Positions 16,744 through 24,520 of a stretch of DNA of 64,000 nucleotides are shown piece by piece. Below the pieces are notes generated by a model. The model saw only the letters and a list, made by a program, of their open reading frames with translations, was not told the DNA's origin and did no database searches. Source of the DNA: Mucilaginibacter rubeus (GTDB taxonomy: Bacteria > Bacteroidota > Bacteroidia > Sphingobacteriales > Sphingobacteriaceae); contig NZ_BMKD01000010.1 in the NCBI RefSeq assembly GCF_014643835.1, forward strand, positions 62,001-126,000, read 5' to 3'. Position 1 is the first letter of the stretch, and every line of letters begins with the position of its first letter. Made by a program: the position numbers and the translations under genes.

Positions 16744-16863
16744 CAGATATTTAAAACATCGGATCTGCATGACGTATACAAAACCAAAGAAATTCTGAGC
16801 AATAACCTCACCGAAGATGAAGCCGCGACCCTAAGCGATCTATTGGACAAAATGCGGGGATGA
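16744..16863 (+). pseudogene. start-less 3' fragment, regulator-like tail
   Basis: An open frame with no start codon directly follows a stop codon and ends at TGA 16861-16863. It encodes a charged helical tail (ILSNNLTEDEAATLSDLLDK, then MRG) similar in style to the C-terminal helix of MarR-type regulators. Assignment to that family rests on this tail alone and is weak. Confidence 0.35.
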
Positions 16864-16928
16864 TTTTTTAGGTGAAAGGGAAAAGGCTAAAGGCGAAAGG
16901 TTATTACCCTTAAATTCAAAATAAAAAC

Positions 16929-17025
16929 ATGTCATTGCGGGCGTAGCGAGGCAATCTCGTAGCCAATGCATGTACGATCTGCATCGGCTACGAGATTGCT
17001 TCGTCGTTCCTCCTCGCAATGACAT
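16929..17025. repeat. TGTCATTGCGAG palindromic repeat, copy 2
   Basis: atgtcattgcgggcg at the left is inverted against cctcgcaatgacat at the right. Inner arms are gcaatctcgtagcc / ggctacgagattgc. It is related to 12794-12879 and lies 22 bases past the stop codon of the GHL10-like gene, where it may also serve as a transcript end. Confidence 0.85.
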
Positions 17026-17047
17026 ATCATGTATAAACTTTAATTGG

Positions 17048-18136
17048 TTACGAAGCCTTAAACGCCGCAACTTCATCCTTCAGTATTGCCAGCACTTCCG
17101 GCCTTACATTACCGAAGAAAGACACGCCCATCGCGCCGTTTTTAAGCGCCACCTGTATACCGGTGCGAATTTCATCATCACTTTTAAAATCGGATAAATA
17201 CAGACCTGCATACAGCGGGAACCTTCCGGCCAGGAAATGAACGCCTTCGGCTACGGCATTGCCTATCCAGCTCACGCCTTCCTTGTAAAAACCATGGTAT
17301 ATCATGGGGCAAATGCCGTCCATGTTCCAGTTTGTCCAGTCCTGCCTTACGTTGCGGCGGGCTACTTCGGGTGTTGGGAATACGGCTGCAGTTATTTGTT
17401 TTTTATGCTGGTGGGCAACAGTCGAAATACCGTTCACTACGCGGGTAATATTATTATACCTGAACAAGCGCCATGAAAGGCTTGCTTCAGGATATTGGAT
17501 CTGATCGAGGTCCTGGTTATATTCTTCTTTGAATTTGGCTTTGCAAACATCGCAGTAGCAAAAATCATATTCGGGCAGCTCTTTGGTTTGCTCAATTTTA
17601 TATTTATCCCAAAGGTTTACCGGTAACACAACATCGCAGTAACGCACGTAATCCAGGTGGATGCCATCGATATAATCTTTAGCTAAAATATCATCGACAG
17701 TTTTGGTTAAATACTCCTGAACTTCGGGGCGCGACGGGCACAGCCAGCGGTAATACTGCACATAAGGCGGATGATCGGCACATGATTCGCCTTTGCGGTT
17801 TTTGCTGTACCATTCGGGCTTTTCGTTTACCAGTTCGGCACGGTTAAAAGTCCAGATCCAGCGGTGGGCCTCCAGGTCTTTAGCTTTAGCGGCACGAAAA
17901 TGGCGTTCGCTGTCGTTCTCGAAAAATATGCCGGTGATGCCCGATGCTTTGTAGGAAGCGTAACGGGTGGCCAGCTCATCATCAGTATCTTTTTGGTTAG
18001 GGTTGATCCATACCCAGTTTTTCATGGCTTTTTTCTTGCCGCTCTTGGCAGCTTCAACAGCGGCATTGCTTACTAAGGGCAACTGGGCAGCCACGCCGGC
18101 CAGTAAACCAGCCTTTAAAAATTCGCGCTTATTCAT
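17048..18136 (-). CDS. exported family 10 glycosidase-like protein (GHL10)
   Basis: A 362-residue protein. The N-terminus (MNKREFLKAGLLAGVAAQL) resembles the short Tat-type or lipoprotein-type signals seen in exported Bacteroidota enzymes. The body looks like a TIM barrel of the glycosyl-hydrolase-like 10 group: WVWINPNQKDTDDELATRY, DGIHLDYVRYCD near residue 167 with acidic residues at the strand end, and a CYCDVCKAKF cysteine cluster. Its ATG overlaps the stop codon of the CBM9-like gene by four bases, so the two are translationally coupled and probably work together on a glycan. Confidence 0.75.
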   Translation of the reverse strand: MNKREFLKAGLLAGVAAQLPLVSNAAVEAAKSGKKKAMKNWVWINPNQKDTDDELATRYASYKASGITGIFFENDSERHFRAAKAKDLEAHRWIWTFNRAELVNEKPEWYSKNRKGESCADHPPYVQYYRWLCPSRPEVQEYLTKTVDDILAKDYIDGIHLDYVRYCDVVLPVNLWDKYKIEQTKELPEYDFCYCDVCKAKFKEEYNQDLDQIQYPEASLSWRLFRYNNITRVVNGISTVAHQHKKQITAAVFPTPEVARRNVRQDWTNWNMDGICPMIYHGFYKEGVSWIGNAVAEGVHFLAGRFPLYAGLYLSDFKSDDEIRTGIQVALKNGAMGVSFFGNVRPEVLAILKDEVAAFKAS

Positions 18137-19269
18137 GGAGTTTTAGGGATTATCTGCTGCTGCACCAGGCCCTCCTGGTCAATTTTATAGGTCGCTTTGG
18201 TTTTACTATCGGCAATATAAGCTATAAACTGATGGGCAGTTGCTTCCAGCTTAAGTTCGTTAGTATAGCCTGTTATTGTTACCTTATTTTCAACACCCAG
18301 GTTGTTTAACGAGGTGCAGTATTGGTGATGATCTTTAAACCACTGCTTTTGCTTGTAATAAACCAGCCATAGGTATTTTTTTTGCTCTTCGGCATAAGGC
18401 ATTTTAAACGTCGCGTCATCGGCCTCATGATCTCTGAAGAGGAGGTAGCCCCAGCGTTCGGGGTAATGCATATTGATAAGCCCCTGGTTGCTCCAAACCC
18501 AGTTATACTCGGGCAAGTTATGCCCGGTATTATCCTGCAGCTTTACATATTTTCCGTTCTGCACTTTGGTATCATACTGCACCCGCGAAAAATTGATACG
18601 CCACAAAGTACCATCCTTTATCACAGCGTGGTTAAAGCCACTGGCTATGGCTTTAAATGGGATAGCCATTTCAACCGTCCAGCCTTTATCCGTATCCGTA
18701 GGATCATTCAGTGTGCCCTCAACTTTTACCGCCGACCGTAAGCCGTGCGCATCCCAACCGGTTACCGCGGAGCCGTTGTTACGGTAGGGTTTGGTCAAAA
18801 ACAAATCGAAAATGGTATTGAGGGCATTCACCTCAATTTCAAAATAACTATGCGTGCTGTTGGCAGGATCGATAAACAGCTCAAAATCATTGTCTTTGTA
18901 TACAATATCATCATGATGGCTAAGCGTAGCCCAAACATGCGGATCTCTGATGCGGGCTGCTACATACAGGCAGCTATCGTCCCAAAGCATTTTAACGTTG
19001 GTTTGCAGTGGTGGCTGCGGTTTGAGGCGGCCTTCAATATCCTGGAAATCCCGGGTCCATTTGGCCTGCTGCCATACAGCATCTTCCAGATCGCCATCAA
19101 TTACCGGCGCTTGCTTTACATGTTTCGCAACATAGCCGTAAGGGGTGGAAAACAGATCGGGAAAGGCGCTGAAAGCATCCTGCGCTTTTGCAAGTCCCGG
19201 CAATACCAATAAAACGGCGACAAGGCCCGGCTTAATAAAACAACTGTCAAAGATGTTGCTCAGTTTCAT
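18133..19269 (-). CDS. secreted carbohydrate-binding family 9-like protein
   Basis: A 378-residue exported protein. A signal peptide ends near residue 29 (GLAKA, then QD). Residues about 50-260 form a CBM9-like sandwich: APVIDGDLEDAVWQQAKWT, VKMLWDDSCLYVAARIRDP, FELFIDPANSTHSYFEIEVN and WTVEMAIPFKAI. Such modules bind sugar ends or occur in proteins of unknown glycan role. The gene is coupled by ATGA overlaps to the EVE gene upstream and to the GHL10-like gene downstream. Confidence 0.85.
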   Translation of the reverse strand: MKLSNIFDSCFIKPGLVAVLLVLPGLAKAQDAFSAFPDLFSTPYGYVAKHVKQAPVIDGDLEDAVWQQAKWTRDFQDIEGRLKPQPPLQTNVKMLWDDSCLYVAARIRDPHVWATLSHHDDIVYKDNDFELFIDPANSTHSYFEIEVNALNTIFDLFLTKPYRNNGSAVTGWDAHGLRSAVKVEGTLNDPTDTDKGWTVEMAIPFKAIASGFNHAVIKDGTLWRINFSRVQYDTKVQNGKYVKLQDNTGHNLPEYNWVWSNQGLINMHYPERWGYLLFRDHEADDATFKMPYAEEQKKYLWLVYYKQKQWFKDHHQYCTSLNNLGVENKVTITGYTNELKLEATAHQFIAYIADSKTKATYKIDQEGLVQQQIIPKTP

Positions 19270-19673
19270 TTACTGCCCAGCGCTAAGATGTAATCAAACT
19301 CTTCGCGCTTTACCCCCATTACCGATAAACGCCCCTGCCTTACCAGGCCAATATCCTGTAATTTAGGGTCGGCTTTGATCTGCTCAAGGGTTACCGGGGT
19401 TTTCAGGGCTTCAACCGGGGCCAGGTCAACCACCACCCAATTGGTATCATCGGTTGTGGGGTCCTGGTAAGCTTCCTTAACAACTTTGGCTATGCCTACA
19501 ATCTCTTTACCCTCGTTACTGTGATAAAATAACACCAGGTCGCCCTCCTTCATTTCCCTCAGGTTATTGCGTGCCTGGTAATTGCGCACACCATCCCAAA
19601 AGGTACGACCATCCTTATTGAATTTTTCCCAGCTGTATTTAAAGGGCTCACTCTTAACTAACCAATGTTGCAT
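19266..19673 (-). CDS. EVE domain protein (modified-base reader-like)
   Basis: A 135-residue protein made of one EVE (PUA-like) domain. It opens with WLVKSEPFKYSWEKF, then FWDGVRNYQARNNLREM and GDLVLFYHSNEGKEIVG, all typical of thymocyte nuclear protein 1-like EVE proteins. EVE domains recognise modified bases in DNA or RNA. Its stop codon overlaps the ATG of the CBM9-like gene by four bases, an unexpected partnership between a nucleic-acid reader and secreted glycan proteins; the coupling may be incidental. Confidence 0.92.
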   Translation of the reverse strand: MQHWLVKSEPFKYSWEKFNKDGRTFWDGVRNYQARNNLREMKEGDLVLFYHSNEGKEIVGIAKVVKEAYQDPTTDDTNWVVVDLAPVEALKTPVTLEQIKADPKLQDIGLVRQGRLSVMGVKREEFDYILALGSK

Positions 19674-19810
19674 TTGTACGGTATAAATTTTTGTAACGTA
19701 AAAATGTAAAAAAGGGAGCGTAAACTAAAATGCGCTACAGGCAATACAGGGTATTGTTACAATGAAATTACGGGGTGGAGTGGTGAAGTAGGGGTTAATA
19801 AAGTCTTCAC

Positions 19811-20398
19811 TTATTCATTACTGGTTAACAACTGGGTTAGCCTTTTAGCATTTTGTGCGTTGATAGTGTTTGTTAAAGGAACAGAAGTGTAAACAGCAAT
19901 TCCCTGGTCATCATCGGGGTGATAGCTCAACAATAGTTTTACCGTGCGCGAATCCCACAGATAAACGTCCTGGTAATCATTTGGCTTTGCAGTGAAGGTA
20001 CCGTACCAGTGCAAAAATTTACTGAGCATTTTATAGCCCTGGTTACGGTTAAAGAAAACATAAATATTTACTATTTTATTTTGCCATGTACGTACACAAA
20101 TATGAGTTGCGGTTAGCCCGTCTTCCAGTTCCAGCTGCTTATCCGGATGATATTCATAGGTAACACAGCTATCCGCATCGGGCTTGCTGCCTTCTCCATC
20201 AATGTAAGTTAAAGCCTGTTCCTGCTCGCCGGTTAACAAGCCGCCCAGGTTAAACCCGCCAATTCCGTTGCGCGCCCTTAAATATGCCAGCGACCCGATT
20301 TTCGCCGCCTGCGAAAAACCCGGCGAATGTAAACACATGATGATCAAAAGCCCCGTAACTACTCTGTAGGGCAAGTAGCAAAAAAACTTAGCTTTCAT
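19811..20398 (-). CDS. secreted hypothetical protein (195 aa)
   Basis: A signal peptide (hydrophobic stretch around residues 13-28, cleavage near GFSQA at about residue 30) is followed by a domain with three cysteines (DSCVTYEY and HICVRTW) and many aromatic residues. No family was recognised. It is unusual for this phylum in having a strong Shine-Dalgarno sequence at 20401-20410, ideally spaced from the ATG. It stands alone between the EVE operon and the sulfotransferase gene. Confidence 0.7.
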   Translation of the reverse strand: MKAKFFCYLPYRVVTGLLIIMCLHSPGFSQAAKIGSLAYLRARNGIGGFNLGGLLTGEQEQALTYIDGEGSKPDADSCVTYEYHPDKQLELEDGLTATHICVRTWQNKIVNIYVFFNRNQGYKMLSKFLHWYGTFTAKPNDYQDVYLWDSRTVKLLLSYHPDDDQGIAVYTSVPLTNTINAQNAKRLTQLLTSNE

Positions 20399-20400
20399 AT

Positions 20401-20410
20401 CCTCCTCCTT
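20401..20410 (-). promoter_or_regulatory. strong Shine-Dalgarno (AAGGAGGAGG)
   Basis: On the minus strand aaggaggagg ends two bases before the ATG at 20398, which puts the AAGGAGG core five bases from the start codon. Such sites are rare in Bacteroidota, where the ribosomal anti-Shine-Dalgarno is occluded; the other starts examined here have none of comparable strength. Confidence 0.65.
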
Positions 20411-20610
20411 CGTTTTACAACGGCTAAATCAGCACCGTAACAAGGGGTACTTAAGCCATTGAGTAAAACGAATTTGGAGAAATAATTAACTGATTATCAA
20501 ACCATAATAACGATTGTATCACAAATTGGACTGCCTTTACACTTTATTGCACAGATACTTGTTTACTTCTTTCGCAACAATGTATAATAAACCGCAAAAA
20601 ACTTTTGATA

Positions 20611-21441
20611 CTAATCAGTCAGCATATATTCTTTAAGCTTGGCCTGTAGTTTTATGGCCTGCGTAATGAGGGTTTTATCGTTGATATATTGTTCAAAAGC
20701 GACATCGGGGCCGATCAGGTTTTCCTTAAAAATGTCCTTAAATCTGGAGTATTTTAATACCAGGTTCCACTTGTCTTTCAGATACTCAAAAACCTGTTCA
20801 TCCTCGTCTTTCAGCATCGAATAATTAACAACTACAAATGCATCCCGGGGCAGTGTTTCAATACATTTCAAAATGTCCTGGTTGTAGGCTATCCAAACTT
20901 TCAGGTATTCGGTAGCATGATCATTATAAAACTGCACCATGCGGCGGCCGCGGCGAAATTTTGTCCATACCAGTCTTGAAAAATATTTACGCGCCATGTA
21001 CCTGTTTTCCACCCACTTAAATTCACGCCGTAAAAGTGAACTCACTACCGACTGATAATCGCGCAGGATAACCAGGTAACAGGCATCGGGCAGCAGTTCT
21101 TTATATACATCCAGAAACAGACAGGTCCGCGGGTCTTTCCAACCCCATTGGTCGTATAACTGTTGTTTAACTTTAATAATGCTTTTGAGCTTTTCCCTTT
21201 CGTACAAGGTAAACTGGGCCACATGCTCAACCGTAAGCCCGGTTTTGGGCAGGTTATGGTCGGCCAGGATCTCTTCGTGCATTTTTAAAAATTCAATATC
21301 TTCAAAATGCCCTTCCACATTGCCATGGCCACCGGGTACCAGTTTTTCGCCTGTTTGCAGGCCGCATTTGCTCAACCACTGGGTAATAAGCGAGGTTCCG
21401 GAGCGGTGCATCCCGGTAATAATCAGTACTCTTTTTTGCAT
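20611..21441 (-). CDS. sulfotransferase family protein
   Basis: A 276-residue soluble protein with the 5'-phosphosulfate-binding loop at its N-terminus (IITGMHRSGTSLITQWL near residues 7-23) and a 3'-phosphate-binding segment (YLVILRDYQSVVSSLLRREF near 119-138). It would move a sulfuryl group from PAPS to a sugar or other acceptor. It follows the APS kinase gene by 25 bases, and that kinase makes PAPS, so the pair forms a donor-plus-transfer unit. The acceptor is unknown. Confidence 0.88.
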   Translation of the reverse strand: MQKRVLIITGMHRSGTSLITQWLSKCGLQTGEKLVPGGHGNVEGHFEDIEFLKMHEEILADHNLPKTGLTVEHVAQFTLYEREKLKSIIKVKQQLYDQWGWKDPRTCLFLDVYKELLPDACYLVILRDYQSVVSSLLRREFKWVENRYMARKYFSRLVWTKFRRGRRMVQFYNDHATEYLKVWIAYNQDILKCIETLPRDAFVVVNYSMLKDEDEQVFEYLKDKWNLVLKYSRFKDIFKENLIGPDVAFEQYINDKTLITQAIKLQAKLKEYMLTD

Positions 21442-21466
21442 AAAATCTTATAAGCGTCCTTTTTTG

Positions 21467-22027
21467 TCAGGTATAGCTTGGTATCTTAATAGTCTGCTTA
21501 ACAGGATGCAGATTGTTTATAATATAATAAAGCAGTGAAGAGGTACTTTGTTGTATGGTATAATTGCAGGTATCAATGTATAGGTCGGGCTTAACGGGTA
21601 TATCAAACCTATCGTTAATACCTGTCAGGTTGGGTAGTTTATCAGGATGCCCATCCGGCAGCAACGCCCTTTTGTACAGGCCTTTAGTATCGCGGCTTAT
21701 CAACTTGTTTACGGGGCAATCAATGTGAACAATGCTTACATGATCATATTTTTCGGCAAGCTCCTGCCTGACATCGTCATATGGATTTATAGCACTCACT
21801 ATGGTAACAATACCCTGAGCGCTGAAACGACTGGCTACAAAGCCCAGGCGGCGGATGTTCTCGTTCCGGTCTTCCTTACTAAAGCACAGATCACGGCACA
21901 GTGCCGCACGGTATTCATCACCATCAATAATTTCAATTTTAATACCCAGGCTTGTTAATTCGGCGGCCACACTTTTTGCCAAAGTAGTTTTTCCCGCACC
22001 TGATAATCCGCAAAATAAAAGTATCAT
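21467..22027 (-). CDS. cysC: adenylyl-sulfate (APS) kinase
   Basis: A 186-residue P-loop kinase: GLSGAGKTTLA near residues 7-17, then IIDGDEYRAALCRDLCFSKEDR and FVASRFSAQGIVTIVSA, as in CysC. The usual ISP motif reads INP here (SAINPYDDVRQEL), a form seen in a subset of CysC-like proteins. It phosphorylates adenylyl sulfate to PAPS. No cysD/cysN sulfurylase genes or reductase genes are nearby, so its purpose is probably to feed the adjacent sulfotransferase. Confidence 0.88.
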   Translation of the reverse strand: MILLFCGLSGAGKTTLAKSVAAELTSLGIKIEIIDGDEYRAALCRDLCFSKEDRNENIRRLGFVASRFSAQGIVTIVSAINPYDDVRQELAEKYDHVSIVHIDCPVNKLISRDTKGLYKRALLPDGHPDKLPNLTGINDRFDIPVKPDLYIDTCNYTIQQSTSSLLYYIINNLHPVKQTIKIPSYT

Positions 22028-22366
22028 GCCTTAATTTTTTTATTTAGTATGCCTTATTGATCAGCTTAACATATTGCTTAGGATAAGTGAACTTAGGAAA
22101 TTAATTGGCTGATGAATTTTGTTACATTGTAAATAATCAATTACATGCAACACTGAACAACGGAAAGTCAGGAGAAAAAAGTAACCAATACCGGCTAAAA
22201 ATGAAGATTTAATGAATAAATGGATGTATACGGTCAAACACTAACCAACGCTACACTTAACAAAAATGTTACGCTATTTAATTTATCAGAAATGATTTTG
22301 GAGATTATTTGAGGACTCGTTTTTATGATATATTTACTGTGGGCTAAAGAACCTATCACAATAAAC
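22028..22366. other. gene-free divergent region
   Basis: A/T-rich sequence between the cysC gene and the PH-like membrane protein gene. It must hold promoters for both directions, but no exact -33/-7 pair, RNA gene or repeat was recognised. Confidence 0.5.
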
Positions 22367-22852
22367 ATGAACGAATTTTTACTTAACGGGGGTGCCTATG
22401 TTGGCAATACCAAAGTCTCCAAACCTTTTGCAGCTTTGAAAGCTGATACTTCTGTACTCAAGATTAACCTTGGTTTGTTAGGTCAGTTATTTTTCAACGC
22501 TGATGATATTGTTCAAATCGAATATGCATCCTCAATTGCCGGCAGCGGCATCAAGATAATACACAACGTATCGTCATACCCTAAAAAAGTTATGTTTACA
22601 GCAAACATGCCTTACAATGACATAATTGAAAACATAAAAGCAACAGGATTCTTTAATAAAACCGCCAATAACCAGGTACAATATTACCAGGTTAAGAAAA
22701 TGCAGGGGCAGGGCAGAATACCATTTAAAACTGCAGCATTAATTGTGTTTTTAGCGGGCTGGAATATCCCTCTTATTGCCGGTTCTATAAAAGAAGGGGT
22801 TGGCCGTGCTGCAAATTATTCGCTCGTTTCACTCCTGTTCGTTTTTTTATGA
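22367..22852 (+). CDS. PH-like/membrane hypothetical protein, first reading frame
   Basis: The start at 22367 (MNEFLLNGGAYVG) is preferred over an upstream ATG. The first ~100 residues look like a small beta-rich PH-like or GRAM-like domain, followed by one membrane helix (AALIVFLAGWNIPLIAG) and the beginning of a second (YSLVSLLFVFL), where the frame stops. The codons before the stop are GTT TTT TTA TGA, containing the slippery heptamer T TTT TTA. A -1 shift there continues into the frame at 22849-23010 and completes the second helix. Either a frameshift mutation, a sequencing error in the T7 run, or programmed frameshifting could explain this. Confidence 0.6.
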   Translation: MNEFLLNGGAYVGNTKVSKPFAALKADTSVLKINLGLLGQLFFNADDIVQIEYASSIAGSGIKIIHNVSSYPKKVMFTANMPYNDIIENIKATGFFNKTANNQVQYYQVKKMQGQGRIPFKTAALIVFLAGWNIPLIAGSIKEGVGRAANYSLVSLLFVFL

Positions 22853-23010
22853 TCGCACTGACACTTTTTTCACCGGCTTTCAGGGCATTAGTATTGAAAG
22901 AGGATAGAGAAATAAATGACCTGAAAAAGTCTTTATATTTCTTATGGTTTATTGTTACAATTGGCGGCCTCATGTATGCTATCATAAGCCGGGTACCTTT
23001 TAACAAATAA
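22849..23010 (+). CDS. continuation (or separate 53-aa product) of the PH-like membrane protein
   Basis: A 54-codon frame whose ATG overlaps the preceding stop codon (ATGA). It encodes the second half of one membrane helix (MIALTLFSPAFRALV) and a further helix (LYFLWFIVTIGGLMYAII). The helix pattern only makes sense as the C-terminal part of the protein starting at 22367. Reinitiation at the overlapping ATG would give a separate small membrane protein instead. Confidence 0.5.
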   Translation: MIALTLFSPAFRALVLKEDREINDLKKSLYFLWFIVTIGGLMYAIISRVPFNK

Positions 23011-23021
23011 TCATTAAAAAA

Positions 23022-23399
23022 CTATTCAGCATCCTCGGCAACCGGCTCTTCTTTATCCGGCATAAAAAGTAAAACAAGCGCCCCTATTTGTAACAGGTCA
23101 ATTATAACAGCGATGCAGCCTGCATAAAAGTTTGCCTTAAAAGTTGCGGGCAGATTTATAGCGTCAGGCGTTATAGTTAAGATTAATAAGCCTAATAGCA
23201 GCCATTTTGCCCATTTATAACCCCGCCTGATAAATAAAGCCAGTAAAAGTAAAATGCCCAGCGCTATGCACGTTGCTAAAGCGATTTGAAAAGAAGCCGA
23301 CCTTCCGCCGTTCAAATAATAATAAACCAGGTACAAAACCGCCGATACGCGGATCATGCCGGATGCTATATTAACTTTTGATTGCGAGGATAGGGTCAT
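23022..23399 (-). CDS. four-helix membrane hypothetical protein
   Basis: A 125-residue integral membrane protein with four predicted helices (among them IRVSAVLYLVYYYL, ALATCIALGILLLLALFI, WAKWLLLGLLILTITP and IIDLLQIGALVLLFM) and an acidic C-terminus. The start at ATG 23399 (MTLSSQSKVN) is chosen over 23423. The layout resembles small conserved membrane proteins of unknown function. It is convergent with the frame-shifted gene upstream and divergent from the lipoprotein pseudogene. Confidence 0.65.
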   Translation of the reverse strand: MTLSSQSKVNIASGMIRVSAVLYLVYYYLNGGRSASFQIALATCIALGILLLLALFIRRGYKWAKWLLLGLLILTITPDAINLPATFKANFYAGCIAVIIDLLQIGALVLLFMPDKEEPVAEDAE

Positions 23400-23491
23400 T
23401 TTAATCAGAATAAATCTTGCCAAAGATCATCATTAACTGCCGATACAGTATATAATTATTTTGTATTTTTGATAGATAACTTAAATCTGTC

Positions 23492-24513
23492 ATGCAACGT
23501 ATCCTGCTGTTTTTGTCTTTATTAGCATTCATTTGTTCTTGTAAAAAACAAGAAGCCTTACCGAATACTATTAAACCAACCGACACAAGTAAACATCCAG
23601 ATAATGGGAACACCCCCGGTGGTAGTACACTGACCGATGTAAATAAAAAATATCAGGTATTGTTTACGGTGGCCGGTTTTACTAAAGAAGCAACTCCTAT
23701 CATATCAGCTTTACAAACCAATGCGATAATACCAAACGTGGTTGTCTTACCATCGGATGATAAATATTATGCTAAGATCATGTATATTGTTTATGACAGC
23801 ACAGGTACGCAGGTAAGCCGCCTGGAAGAAAACTTATCGCCAGAAGATAATGGTAAATTATTCAGGATTAATAAAAACTTCAGAAGAGAAATAAACAACT
23901 CAACACCTTTCGGAACCATAAAAGATTCGCTAAAAGCTGGCGATTACACTTTAATTATCACCGCCGGCACCCAAAAAGGTAGCTTAAATAAGCTGGGAAA
24001 ATTTGGCAAATACCTTCGCCCAACGGTTTATTTCCCGAGACTCCACTTTCCGATGCGAAATTTTTTCCCTCCGATGATCATAACGTTAATTACAACCTTA
24101 TGGAAGATGCTTTCTTTTATAAATCTGTATTAAAAGTATCAAAAAACAATATAGAACAAACTATAGTTCCTGAACGCATAATTGGACAATTGTCAATAAA
24201 CATTGAAGACCATACCCCACAAAAGGCAAGCTACTACCGAATCTATATCGATAATGAACTGTACGACTTTAGTATGGATAAAGCCCATGCCGAAGGAACA
24301 AGAAATAATTTGACCTCATACGTTACGAAAAACTACTCGGGTGAATCAAACTACAGTCTTTCATGTAAAGTACTAAACACCCAAACTCCTGTCACACTAA
24401 AAATAGAGGGTTATTCGGGCTTACAGTTATCCGTACGCAAAACAATCCCAAACATACGGATAAATAAAGGGGAAACCACTTCCATATCCACAAAACTATT
24501 CAGCAACAATTAG
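23492..24513 (+). pseudogene. lipoprotein gene interrupted by a frameshift
   Basis: The first part (23492 onward) begins with a lipoprotein signal (FICSC near residues 13-17). At about 23998-24001 the natural reading passes from one frame to the next: continuing in the new frame gives IWQIPSPNGLFPETPLSDAK and then the 137-residue frame that ends at 24513. One extra A in the AAAA run restores a single protein of about 340 residues. The product has beta-rich segments and looks like a surface lipoprotein of unknown role. A sequencing error cannot be excluded. Confidence 0.7.
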
Positions 24514-24520
24514 TTGTGAA

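Noticed and set aside
22785-23006. Minus-strand 73-codon frame
   Set aside because: It is antisense to the frame-shifted membrane protein gene and has no start context or membrane pattern of its own.
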